From the NCBI RefSeq assembly GCF_021353265.1, contig NZ_JAJTWU010000001.1:744001-808000 (forward strand): DNA of 64,000 nucleotides. The letters run 5' to 3'. Positions 7,436-18,145 of the stretch are shown here, in pieces. Both the position numbers and the translations under genes were made by a program. The notes under the pieces are model-generated. The model was given only the letters and a program-made list of their open reading frames with translations. It did not search any database and was not told the origin of the DNA. Source of the stretch: Pelomonas cellulosilytica (GTDB taxonomy: Bacteria > Pseudomonadota > Gammaproteobacteria > Burkholderiales > Burkholderiaceae_C). How positions within the stretch are numbered: position 1 is the first letter of the stretch; each line of letters starts with the position of its first letter.

Positions 7436-8459
7436 GCTTCTTCAGGAGATCCGCTTTTTTGGCGGCGAATTCCTCGTCGGTCAGGATGCCCTTGGCCTTG
7501 AGGTCGCCGAGCTTTTCCAGCAGGGCCACGATGTCGTCGGGCTTGCTGGCCGCCGGGGCGGGGGCCGCAGCACCCACACCCGCCAAGCCCTGGCCCAGCG
7601 TCTGCGCCAGCGTCTGGCCCAGCGCCACGCCGGCGCCCAGGCCCACCGCCTCGCCGGCGATGCCGCTGCCGCCGTTGCCCACGCCCTTGGCCATTTCGGG
7701 CAGCGCCTGCGCCGCCTGGTACTGCATGAACTGGCCCATGTTCTGGCCGATGATGCCCATGCCGATGCGCTGGTCGAGGATCTTCTGCAGCTCTTCGGGC
7801 AGCGACACGTTCTGCATCGTCACCGACAGCAGTTCGAGGCCCAGCGCGGCGAAGGCCGGCGCGGTGGCTTCCTTCAGCGCGCTGGCGAACTCGACCTGGT
7901 TGGCGGCCAGGTCGAGGAACGGCGTGCCGCTGCCGGCCACGGCGTCGCTGATGTGCTGCAGCATCAGGCCGCGCAACTGGCCTTCCAGGTCCTGCACCGT
8001 GTAGCGCTCGCGCGTACCCGACACCTGGCTGTGGAATACCTTCGCGTCGGCCACGCGATAGGCGTAGTTGCCAAAGGCCCGCAGGCGCACGGCGCCGAAG
8101 TCCTTGTCGCGGATGGCAACCGGCTGGCTGGTGCCCCAGCGCTGGTCGATCTGCTGGCGGGTGCTGAAGAAATAGACGTCGCTCTTGAAGGGCGACTCAA
8201 AGAGCTTGTCCCAGTTCTTCAGGTAGGTCAGCACCGGCAGCGTCTGCGTCGTGAGGCGGTGCGTGCCGGGGCCGAAGACGTCGGCCACCTGACCTTCATT
8301 GACGAAGACGGCGACCTGGGACTCGCGTACGACGAGCTGGCCGCCGTTCTGGATTTCCATGCCCGACATCGGGAAACGGAAGGCCAGCGTGCCATCGCCA
8401 TCTTCCGTCCACTGGATGACGTCGATGAACTGTTTCTTGATGAAATCCATCAGGGCCAT
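7428..8459 (-). CDS. SPFH domain protein with C-terminal SHOCT domain (YdjI-like)
   Basis: A 343-residue protein. Residues ~15-235 form a stomatin/prohibitin-like SPFH domain of the virion-core-protein/YdjI type (VIQWTEDGDGTLAFRFP, QVAVFVNEGQVADVFGPG). Residues ~240-300 are Gly/Ala-rich, and the last ~35 residues are a SHOCT domain (ALLEKLGDLKAKGILTDEEF). In Bacillus subtilis, YdjI of this family helps place a PspA protein at the membrane. No transmembrane helix is seen, so membrane contact would be through the SPFH domain. It is the first gene of the minus-strand unit. I chose ATG 8459; the reading frame continues upstream across the intergenic region without plausible coding. Confidence 0.85.
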   Translation of the reverse strand: MALMDFIKKQFIDVIQWTEDGDGTLAFRFPMSGMEIQNGGQLVVRESQVAVFVNEGQVADVFGPGTHRLTTQTLPVLTYLKNWDKLFESPFKSDVYFFSTRQQIDQRWGTSQPVAIRDKDFGAVRLRAFGNYAYRVADAKVFHSQVSGTRERYTVQDLEGQLRGLMLQHISDAVAGSGTPFLDLAANQVEFASALKEATAPAFAALGLELLSVTMQNVSLPEELQKILDQRIGMGIIGQNMGQFMQYQAAQALPEMAKGVGNGGSGIAGEAVGLGAGVALGQTLAQTLGQGLAGVGAAAPAPAASKPDDIVALLEKLGDLKAKGILTDEEFAAKKADLLKKLG

Positions 8460-8533
8460 GTCGGTTCCTGGCTGCGTTAGAGAGAAATGGCGGCAAGTAT
8501 CGGATGGCCGCCTGCCGTGCCCTGGGCCAATCA

Positions 8534-8546
8534 GGTGAATCTCACC
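8534..8546. promoter_or_regulatory. GGTGA inverted repeat between divergent promoters
   Basis: GGTGA-ATC-TCACC is a perfect 5+5 inverted repeat, and a third GGTGA half-site follows at 8554-8558. It lies in the 111-base gap between the SPFH operon and moaE, so a bound regulator could act on either. The role is inference. Confidence 0.35.
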
Positions 8547-8570
8547 GTGGGTCAGGTGAGAATCTGTGCC

Positions 8571-9044
8571 ATGCCCCGAGTTTGCATCCAGACCGAGGAT
8601 TTCGACCTCGCCGACGAAACCGACGCCCTTCGCCTGGGGGATGGCGGCATCGGTGCCATCGTCGCCTTTGTCGGCACCGTGCGGGAGCACGCCAGCGGTA
8701 CGGCGGTCAGCCGCATGGAGCTGGAGCATTACCCCGGCATGACGGAGGCGGCCATCGAAGCGATGGTGGACGCTGCGTTCCAGCGCTTCGATCTCCGCGC
8801 CGCGAAGGTCATCCACCGCGTCGGCAGCTTGCAGGCGCGCGAACAGATCGTGCTGGTGCTAGCTGCCAGTGCCCACCGTGGACAGGCTTTCCAGGCCTGC
8901 GAATTCCTGATGGACTACCTGAAGACCCAGGCACCGTTCTGGAAGAAGGAACACACCCCGGACGGCGCCCGCTGGGTGGATGCCCGTGTGGCCGACGACG
9001 AGGCGCTGGCGCGCTGGGGCATCGACGGGGGCAATGCCGCATGA
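8571..9044 (+). CDS. moaE: Molybdopterin synthase catalytic subunit
   Basis: MoaE, 157 residues, the large subunit of molybdopterin synthase. With thiocarboxylated MoaD it converts precursor Z (cPMP) to molybdopterin in the cytoplasm. Family features are GAIVAFVGTVREHASG, the MELEHYPGM segment, RVGSLQAREQIVLVLAASAHRGQAFQACEFLMDYLKTQAPFWKKE with the catalytic lysines, and the expected length. I chose ATG 8571, 28 codons after the first possible start, because homologous sequence begins there. The stop overlaps the crcB start (ATGA). moaD and moaA are not adjacent in this window. Confidence 0.92.
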   Translation: MPRVCIQTEDFDLADETDALRLGDGGIGAIVAFVGTVREHASGTAVSRMELEHYPGMTEAAIEAMVDAAFQRFDLRAAKVIHRVGSLQAREQIVLVLAASAHRGQAFQACEFLMDYLKTQAPFWKKEHTPDGARWVDARVADDEALARWGIDGGNAA

Positions 9045-9406
9045 ATGCGTTGGCGGTTTCGCTCGGGGCAGCACTGGGCGCGCTGACGCGCTGGCAAGCC
9101 AGCGTGATGTTCAACGCCCGCTGGGCTGGCTTCCCGCTTGGCACGCTGCTGGTGAACCTGGTGGGCGGGTTCCTGATCGGCATTGCGCTGGAATGGTTCG
9201 GCCGCCAGCCGAACGAGTTGTTGAAGTTGCTGCTGGTGACGGGTTTCCTCGGCGGGCTGACGACGTTTTCCGCGTTCTCGGGCGAATCGCTGGCGCTGTT
9301 GCAGAAGGGCGCTTTCGGCATGGCTGCGGCTCACACGCTCGCCCATGTGCTGGGCGCGTTGGTAGCCGCCTGGGCGGGCATGCGGCTCGTGCAGGCCTTG
9401 ATCTAG
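9041..9406 (+). CDS. crcB: Fluoride exporter CrcB/Fluc
   Basis: A 121-residue membrane protein with four predicted helices and the Fluc signature GTLLVNLVGGFLIGIAL and TGFLGGLTTFSAFSGE. These proteins form antiparallel dimers that let fluoride leave the cell. The N-terminal GAALGALTRW with its Arg is conserved. The ATG overlaps the moaE stop by four bases, so translation is coupled. I looked for a crcB fluoride riboswitch; the gene has no leader of its own, and nothing convincing was seen upstream of moaE. Confidence 0.92.
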   Translation: MNALAVSLGAALGALTRWQASVMFNARWAGFPLGTLLVNLVGGFLIGIALEWFGRQPNELLKLLLVTGFLGGLTTFSAFSGESLALLQKGAFGMAAAHTLAHVLGALVAAWAGMRLVQALI

Positions 9407-9464
9407 CGCAACTTGAAAAGCGCCGTCTGGCGCCCACTTGGCTTCGCAACCGGAGGATTCATCC

Positions 9465-12059
<2,595 letters not shown>

Positions 12060-12078
12060 CGACCCTGGTGCTGACCGC

Positions 12079-13500
12079 TTACACGGTGGTCGGCGCGTCG
12101 CTCGGCAACGAGCGGTCCACCTCGACTCGGTTGCGGCCCGCCGCCTTGGCACGGTAGAGGGCCGCGTCCGCGCGCTTCAAGGCGTCGGCCACCGAGCCGC
12201 CCGGCGGCGCCAGCGCGACGCCGAAGCTGGCCGTTACGGCCACGCGCACTCCGGCGCTCGTCGTCTCGCTGTGCTCGATGCGGTCACGCAGCTTCTCGGC
12301 CAGCCGGGCCGCGTCGCGCATGCGCGGGCCCTGACAGGCGATCAGGAATTCTTCGCCGCCCCATCGGCCAAACACGTCGCTGCTGCGCAGGTTGGCCACG
12401 ACGACGGCTGCCACTCGACGCAATACCTCGTCGCCGCCATCGTGGCCCAGCCGGTCGTTGACGCGCTTGAAGTGGTCGATGTCCAGCATCACGACCGTCA
12501 TGCCCTGCGCGGCTTCCTCATAGTCATCCAGCGCCTGCTCCAGGCCGCGCCGGTTCAGCACGCCGGTCAGCTCGTCAATGGTGGCCAGCCGCATGAGCTT
12601 TTCCTGCTCCAGCCGCAACTGGCGCGTGCGCATCGTCAGTGCATCGATCTCCCGCTGCTGGCGGTGGTGGCTGCGGCTGAGCTGGCTCCAGCCGCGCACC
12701 ACCAGCACGGTGGCCCCCAGCAGCCAGGCGCACAGAATGCCAAGGTAGACGCGGTCGCGGCTGACCCACTGGCCCTTCAACGTCAGGCGGCGCAGTTGAA
12801 GGACATGGTCTTCCCCGGATTTGACGAATGGGATGTCCACCGACACGGCGTTCGCATTCTCCAGCCCGGGGCGGTTGTACTCGCGGCTCAGGTCATAGTG
12901 ATGGATCCACCACTCGGGCACCGTCAGCTCGCTGAGCTCCACGGTCAGCGGTCCGTCAATGTCCCGGGGCCGCAGGTTGAGCGAGTGGAAGCGCGCGCTG
13001 TTGGCATCCTCCACCTTCGAGAAGCGCCGGTCAAAGTCCCGGATGGCCAGACGGATGAACGGCGACGGCCCGGTGTAGGCCAGATCGACCTCCATGGTGT
13101 CGAAGTGACTGAGGTCGCGCCCCAGCCGCGGGTCCTCGCCGGTGAGCACGAAGGTCAGTCCGCAGCCCATGTAGTCATGGGTGCCGGTGTAGCGGCATTG
13201 CAGCCGCCGCTGCTTTTCGTCGATCCAGCGAACGTATTTGCCGTCCTGGGTGCCGTCGGCCGTGATGAGGTAGGGGCCGTCGGCGGCGCCGGGGGCGATC
13301 AGGTCCAGGGTCCGCTGGGGCAGCAGCTCGATGCCCACCAGCGCCGCCAGCGTCAGCACGATGCCGGCCAGGACGACGTGGTTGTTGTTGATCTCGTGTC
13401 GCACCGTGCAATTGGGTGGTTCGCAGTGCCAGTCACTGTAGGGCCTAGGCGTCCAGACGTCTGCCCCATCCGTCACGCTAAGACCGCGCGGGTGCTTCAC
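12079..13500 (-). CDS. Membrane diguanylate cyclase (GGDEF)
   Basis: A 473-residue inner-membrane signalling enzyme. One helix near the N terminus (VVLAGIVLTLAALVGIELL) and another at ~260-280 (VYLGILCAWLLGATVLVV) bracket a ~190-residue periplasmic domain. A short coiled coil leads to a GGDEF domain (~310-460) with an intact active site RWGGEEF and IDHFKRVND, so c-di-GMP synthesis is likely. No RxxD inhibitory site is evident before the GGEEF. The GTG at 13500 overlaps the DUF2804 stop (GTGA), suggesting coupling. An alternative GTG 32 codons later would also keep the first helix, so the start is uncertain. Confidence 0.85.
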   Translation of the reverse strand: MKHPRGLSVTDGADVWTPRPYSDWHCEPPNCTVRHEINNNHVVLAGIVLTLAALVGIELLPQRTLDLIAPGAADGPYLITADGTQDGKYVRWIDEKQRRLQCRYTGTHDYMGCGLTFVLTGEDPRLGRDLSHFDTMEVDLAYTGPSPFIRLAIRDFDRRFSKVEDANSARFHSLNLRPRDIDGPLTVELSELTVPEWWIHHYDLSREYNRPGLENANAVSVDIPFVKSGEDHVLQLRRLTLKGQWVSRDRVYLGILCAWLLGATVLVVRGWSQLSRSHHRQQREIDALTMRTRQLRLEQEKLMRLATIDELTGVLNRRGLEQALDDYEEAAQGMTVVMLDIDHFKRVNDRLGHDGGDEVLRRVAAVVVANLRSSDVFGRWGGEEFLIACQGPRMRDAARLAEKLRDRIEHSETTSAGVRVAVTASFGVALAPPGGSVADALKRADAALYRAKAAGRNRVEVDRSLPSDAPTTV

Positions 13501-14519
13501 CAGTGTGCAACATGGTCTTCGGTGACCCCCAGCAGGCCAGCGACGGCGCGGGCCGGGCTATCGGGGGCACCCTTCACCTGGCCTGCGAATGTCCCGATGG
13601 GCTGCACGTAGCGGCTGCGGGCCCAACCCAGGTTCTTGTCCGCGGCCCGGGCGCCCTCCGGCGTGAAGACCAGGTCCAGCAGCCCGTCGTCGGTCGTGAT
13701 GTGCCAGGGCGACAGCGGCCGGCCGGCGTCGAAGCCGAAATGCGCCGGCCCGAGAGCGATGGGCTGGCCGTCCAGCCACAGCACGTTTTCCTGTGCGCCG
13801 AAGTAGCCCGACTGCAGGTTGAAGCCCAGGCCCGGTCCATGGGCGCTGGCCCAGCGCCAGGCGGTGTCGCGGGCCAGCAGGCCGTTCGACGCGTCGACGG
13901 CGGCCCAGGCGCCCGCCAGGTCGAAGCGCCGGCCGGCGGCTTCGGCCCAGCCCTGCACGGGGAGTGCGGTGGTCTTCTGTGTCGCATGCGCCAGACCGCC
14001 CGCCACCGGGCCGATGGCCAGCAGCGGCGCCGCCATGTCGGCCAGCTGCAGCTGTGCCTGCGCACGCAGCGCCGGCGTCTGCACGGTCAGGTGCAGCAGG
14101 TCGCCGGCGCCATGGCACAACGACAGCCTTGCCCGCGGCCCGCGGAACCAGCTGTCGGCGCCGGCCAGCGGCGCTTCGGCGATACGCGCCTGCAGCCGTG
14201 GCAGGCCCTCCTGACCCCAGTCGGCGAGCATGCGGCGCTGGCGGCGGTCGAACATGTAGGCGAAGGCAGAAGTGGCCCAGCCCACGTCGATGAACGCCAC
14301 GCCGAGGAAGACATCGTCATGCCCTAGGCCCACGTAGTGCCAGCGCTTGTGTCGCCACCAGCGCCACGGCGCCGGTGGACGAGGCGTCAGCCCCGACCAG
14401 TCGAGGCGATCGATACGGCCCGCATAGCGGCCGTGGGCCGGCGCGCCGTGAAGAACGACGCAGGCGGGGGAGGGTGGCAGGTGCACGGCGGCTCGCAAGT
14501 CGGGTTTGCCGGCAAGCAT
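13497..14519 (-). CDS. DUF2804 family protein
   Basis: A 340-residue protein matching the DUF2804 pattern, a family of mostly beta, carotenoid-hydratase/lipocalin-like structure. Features are KRWHYVGLGHDDVFLGVAFIDVG near residue 60, GGLAHATQKTTALPVQG in the middle, and FNLQSGYFGAQENVLWLDGQ in the C-terminal half. No signal peptide is seen. Family function is not established. It is upstream of and overlapping the diguanylate cyclase gene and divergent from the sterol-desaturase-type gene, 29 bases apart, so promoters must overlap coding DNA. Start is the ATG at 14519. Confidence 0.75.
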   Translation of the reverse strand: MLAGKPDLRAAVHLPPSPACVVLHGAPAHGRYAGRIDRLDWSGLTPRPPAPWRWWRHKRWHYVGLGHDDVFLGVAFIDVGWATSAFAYMFDRRQRRMLADWGQEGLPRLQARIAEAPLAGADSWFRGPRARLSLCHGAGDLLHLTVQTPALRAQAQLQLADMAAPLLAIGPVAGGLAHATQKTTALPVQGWAEAAGRRFDLAGAWAAVDASNGLLARDTAWRWASAHGPGLGFNLQSGYFGAQENVLWLDGQPIALGPAHFGFDAGRPLSPWHITTDDGLLDLVFTPEGARAADKNLGWARSRYVQPIGTFAGQVKGAPDSPARAVAGLLGVTEDHVAHW

Positions 14520-14548
14520 CGTCGCTGGTTTGGCGCGAATATCCCAGC

Positions 14549-15430
14549 ATGGATGCGCTGCTAGACCTCTATCAACGCCACTTCGACTGGCGCGACCTGA
14601 CGCTGGTGATGCTGTCGCCGATCTTCGCCGTCTTCATCGCCATGGAGGCCTGGCGCTTCCGCCGGACCGGCGTGTTCGACGTCCGCGACAGCTTCGACAG
14701 CCTCAACAGCGGCGGCAGCTACCTCGTGGCCGACCTGCTGCTGCTGACCGTGCTCGTGCTGCCGGCGATGGGCTGGGTCTACGAGCACCGGCTTTTCACG
14801 ATCGACATCACCGTCTGGCGCTTCGTCGGACTGTTCCTCTTCGTCGAGTTCCTGTACTACGGCTTCCACCGCGCCAGCCACCGCATCCGCTGGTTCTGGT
14901 GCGCACATGTCGTCCACCACGGCTCGGAGAAGATGAACTTCGGCACGGCGCTGCGGCAGAGTTGGTTCTACCCCATCGCCGGGAACTGGCTGTTCTACCT
15001 GCCGGCGGTGTTCGTCGGATTTGAGCCGCGATGGGTGCTGTTTGCGCTGTCGCTGAACCTCGGCTACCAGTTCTTCGTGCACACGACCTGGGTTGGCAAG
15101 CTGCCGGCGTGGTTCGAGTTCATCTTCAACACACCGTCGCACCACCGCGCCCACCATGGCCGCAACCCGCAATACATCGACCGCAACTTCGGTGGCACGC
15201 TGATCCTCTTCGACCGCCTGTTCGGTAGCTTCGTACCGGAGCAGGAGCCGGTCGACTACGGCCTGGAACACCCGTTCCCGACGCACAACCTGTTCTGGCT
15301 CAACGCCCACGAATGGCGGTCGATGTTCCGCGATATGGCGGCCGAGACCACCTGGCCGATGCGCCTGGCCCATCTGTGGAAGCCGCCGGAGTGGCGGCGG
15401 CATGCCAACGGCTTTCGCGATCAGGGCTGA
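14549..15430 (+). CDS. Sterol desaturase / fatty acid hydroxylase family protein
   Basis: A 293-residue integral membrane di-iron enzyme. The histidine clusters of the family are intact: HRASH, HVVHH, and HHRAHHG further on (~residues 110-210), with about four hydrophobic segments around them. Members hydroxylate or desaturate lipids in the membrane using O2; the substrate here is not known. I chose ATG 14549 because upstream codons are Arg-rich non-protein sequence. The gene ends overlapping by 10 bases the 3' end of the decayed S9 peptidase on the other strand. Confidence 0.88.
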   Translation: MDALLDLYQRHFDWRDLTLVMLSPIFAVFIAMEAWRFRRTGVFDVRDSFDSLNSGGSYLVADLLLLTVLVLPAMGWVYEHRLFTIDITVWRFVGLFLFVEFLYYGFHRASHRIRWFWCAHVVHHGSEKMNFGTALRQSWFYPIAGNWLFYLPAVFVGFEPRWVLFALSLNLGYQFFVHTTWVGKLPAWFEFIFNTPSHHRAHHGRNPQYIDRNFGGTLILFDRLFGSFVPEQEPVDYGLEHPFPTHNLFWLNAHEWRSMFRDMAAETTWPMRLAHLWKPPEWRRHANGFRDQG

Positions 15431-16095
15431 AGATGGCGGGCCAGGAAGGCAGCCATGCGCTCCGCATAGTCGACCCGGTTCTTCTCCGTGGCAAGGCCGT
15501 GGCCTTCGTCCGCGTACGTCAGCCACACCGGCTCGTTGCCGGCCGCGGTCAGCGCCTTGCGCATGCGCTCGCCATGTACCAGCGGCACACGGCGGTCTTT
15601 CTCGCCGAAGGCGAGCATGACAGGCGCCTTAATGCGTGCGGCCTGCAGCACCGGCGAGTGGGCCGCGATCATCGCCGCGTCCCTTCGTGATGTCGCCCAC
15701 CATCCGCGGCAGCTGGTACTGGCGGACGAGGTCGCTGGCGTCGTCGTCCACCCACCAGGAGCCTTCGAGCAGCAGCGTCAGGTCGGTCACTGCCAGGCTG
15801 GCGACGCCGCAGCGGTAGAGGTCGGGATCCTTAGCCAGCCCCATCAGCGTCGCGTAGCCGCCGTAGCTGGCGCCGACGATGCAGGCCTTGTCGCTGGCGA
15901 GGCCCTGCGCCTGGGCCCATCGCAGCGCATCGGTGACGTCGTTCTGCATGGCCTGGCCCCATTGCTTGAATCCCGCCCACAGGTGGGCCTGGCCGTAGCC
16001 GGCGCTGCCGCGAAATTCGGGCTCGATGACCACGTAGCCGCGTGACGCCAGGAACTGCGCTTCGGCGCGCCAGCCCCAGCTGGCGCCGCGCTGAG
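15421..16095 (-). pseudogene. Decayed third S9 peptidase copy (C-terminal part, frameshifted)
   Basis: A remnant with close similarity to the last ~225 residues of the two intact S9 peptidases next to it. Homology begins at a [19 protein letters not shown] segment near 16095, right after the stop of the neighbouring gene, and the whole beta-propeller part is missing. The catalytic serine motif GASYGGY is present. At 15681-15683 the minus strand reads AAGGGACGCGGCG where the paralogues predict AAGGACGCGGCG (Lys-Asp-Ala-Ala), so one extra G shifts the frame. After the shift the ending MIAAHSPVLQAARIKAP...GHGLATEKNRVDYAERM is normal. Two independent lesions make it a pseudogene. Confidence 0.8.
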
Positions 16096-16115
16096 CAACT
16101 GGCGCAGCAAGGCGG

Positions 16116-18104
16116 TCATGGCTTCAGGTGCTGAGCCAGGAACGCTTCCATTCGCTCGGCGAAGTCCACGCGGTTGGCGACGACGCCGAAGCCGTGGCCT
16201 TCACCGGGGTAGGTGATCCATAACGGCTCGTTGCCGGCCTCTTTCAGCGCGTCGCGCATGCGCTTGCCGTGGGCGATGGGCACGCGCACATCGGCCTCGC
16301 CATAGGCCAGCAGCAACGGGGCCTTGATGCGCGCAGCCTGCTTCACCGGCGAGTTGGCAGCGAGCATGGCCGCGTCCTTCACCGGGTCGCCGACCATGTC
16401 GGGCAGGCTGTACTTGCGTGCCTCGTTGCCGTCGTCCTGGATCCACCACGAACCCTTGACAAGCAACTCCAGGTCGGCCACCGCCAGCCATGCCACGCCG
16501 CAGCGGTAGAGGTCGGGGTCCTTCACGAGGCCCATCAGTGTGCTGTAGCCGCCGTAGCTGGCGCCGGCGATGCACGCCTTGTCGCTGGCCAGGCCTTGCT
16601 GCTGGGCCCAGCGCAGCGCGTCGGTCACGTCGTCCTGCATGGCCTGGCCCCACTGCTTGAAGCCGGCACGGAAGTGCGCCTCGCCGTAGCCGGTGCTGCC
16701 GCGGAACTCGGGTTCGATGACGACATAGCCGCGTGACGCGAGGAACTGGGCGTCGCGGTGCCAGCCCCACACGTTGCCCCGCACGAAAGGGCCGCCATGC
16801 ACCAGCACGACGGCCGGAAGCGGTCCCTGCAGCTTCGGGCTGCGTGTCACCCAGACGGGCAGGTCCTGTCCGTCGCGCGCCTTGATGCGCTGGAAGTCCA
16901 TCACCGCCATGTCCGAGGGTTTGATGTCGTTTCGCACCCGCCCGACGGGGCGCCAGGCCTTCTCGCCTTCGGGCGGCTGGGCCTGGTAGACCCACAGCTG
17001 GCCGGGGTCGCGGTCGTTGTACGCGCGGACCAGTGCGGTCATGTCGGCCTCGCCGCAGCGGCGGCAGCTGATGCGGTTGATGTAGCCGGGCAGGCGTTCG
17101 TCGGCCTGCTGTTGCAGCGCCTTCAGCGCCGGGTGGAACCAGAAGGTCTGCTCGCCATCGGTCGTCACTCTCACGCCCAGCGCCGTGCCGCTGCCGCCAC
17201 CCAGCAACTGCCCCTGGAAGTTGAAGCCGGGCACGGCCACGAGCGGCTTGCGTTCCGGCACGCCGTGCTCGAAGTCGAAGCGGCTGAGCACGGTCTGCTG
17301 CTCCTTGCCCTGCGTGTGCAGCACATAGAGATTGCCTGCCAGGTCCACCGAGTGCGGCGAAAAGGGTGTATTGAACAGGCCGCTCTCGTACAGCTTGCGC
17401 CACGCCGTCTCGCCGGGGCCGCGCCAGAACGCAGCCTGATGGCCGTCGTCGAAAGTGATGGCCACGCGCAGCTCGCCGCGGCTGTCGGCCAGCCAGCCCA
17501 CCGTGTGCGGTGGCGCCTTGGCATCGACGCTGCGCGTGCGGCCGGTGCGGACGTTGACCCACAGCGGCGTTTGCACATGGTCCGCGTCCAGCGAGTAGAG
17601 CAGCACCTCCTCGTTGGCCTCGCCGGGGCGCGGTGTGGGCACGCGGAGCAGGTGGTGGTTCCAGTCGAGCAAGCGGTCGTAGCGGCCGCTGCCATCGCTG
17701 ATGACCGGCACGCCTTGGCGGCGGATCAGCTGGCGCATCTCGCTGCCATCGGGGTTGACGGCGAACAGCCCGGGCTGGCCGTTCGGTCGGCCGCTGCCGT
17801 CGGACAGGTCCACCACACTGAACAGCAGCCGCTTGTCGTTGACCCAGTACACCTCGTGTACGTCGCCGTCCGAGAACTGTGCTGCGCGTGTGGCCTGGCC
17901 GGTGCCAAGGTCGAGGATGGCCAGGCCGATGCGCTTGGCGCCGCGGGCCGTGGTGACGGCCAGCTGCCGGCCGGAGGGCGACAGCACGGCCTCGACGATG
18001 TCAGCGTCCTTGTAGAAGAGTTCGGCCGGCGGCGGCGCGGCAGCGGCCACGGCGGCCATCAGCAGGCCGGCCAGCGTGGCGATCCAGCGGGTCAAGGTCT
18101 TCAA
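16116..18104 (-). CDS. Secreted S9 family peptidase (prolyl oligopeptidase type), copy 2
   Basis: A 662-residue serine peptidase. A signal peptide (WIATLAGLLMAAVAAAA) is followed by a beta-propeller region (~25-400) and an alpha/beta-hydrolase domain (~410-662). The triad is visible: Ser in GASYGGYS (~516), Asp in AYGEADVRVP and His in GEGHGFG. Two cysteines in SCRRCGEADM mirror the neighbouring paralogue. I infer a TTG start at 18104, with GGGAGA upstream; the open frame extends 127 codons further back, but that part is an antisense shadow of the next gene. The expected role is cleavage of oligopeptides in the periplasm or outside. It is 41 bases downstream of copy 1, probably co-transcribed. 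Confidence 0.88.
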   Translation of the reverse strand: MKTLTRWIATLAGLLMAAVAAAAPPPAELFYKDADIVEAVLSPSGRQLAVTTARGAKRIGLAILDLGTGQATRAAQFSDGDVHEVYWVNDKRLLFSVVDLSDGSGRPNGQPGLFAVNPDGSEMRQLIRRQGVPVISDGSGRYDRLLDWNHHLLRVPTPRPGEANEEVLLYSLDADHVQTPLWVNVRTGRTRSVDAKAPPHTVGWLADSRGELRVAITFDDGHQAAFWRGPGETAWRKLYESGLFNTPFSPHSVDLAGNLYVLHTQGKEQQTVLSRFDFEHGVPERKPLVAVPGFNFQGQLLGGGSGTALGVRVTTDGEQTFWFHPALKALQQQADERLPGYINRISCRRCGEADMTALVRAYNDRDPGQLWVYQAQPPEGEKAWRPVGRVRNDIKPSDMAVMDFQRIKARDGQDLPVWVTRSPKLQGPLPAVVLVHGGPFVRGNVWGWHRDAQFLASRGYVVIEPEFRGSTGYGEAHFRAGFKQWGQAMQDDVTDALRWAQQQGLASDKACIAGASYGGYSTLMGLVKDPDLYRCGVAWLAVADLELLVKGSWWIQDDGNEARKYSLPDMVGDPVKDAAMLAANSPVKQAARIKAPLLLAYGEADVRVPIAHGKRMRDALKEAGNEPLWITYPGEGHGFGVVANRVDFAERMEAFLAQHLKP

Positions 18105-18145
18105 GCGTTCTCCCTTCTGTTGATCGTGTCGTTCGCGGTACGTTC

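Noticed and set aside
9407-9464. Fluoride riboswitch linked to crcB
   Set aside because: crcB overlaps moaE and has no leader, and no conserved pseudoknot elements were seen upstream of moaE or after crcB.
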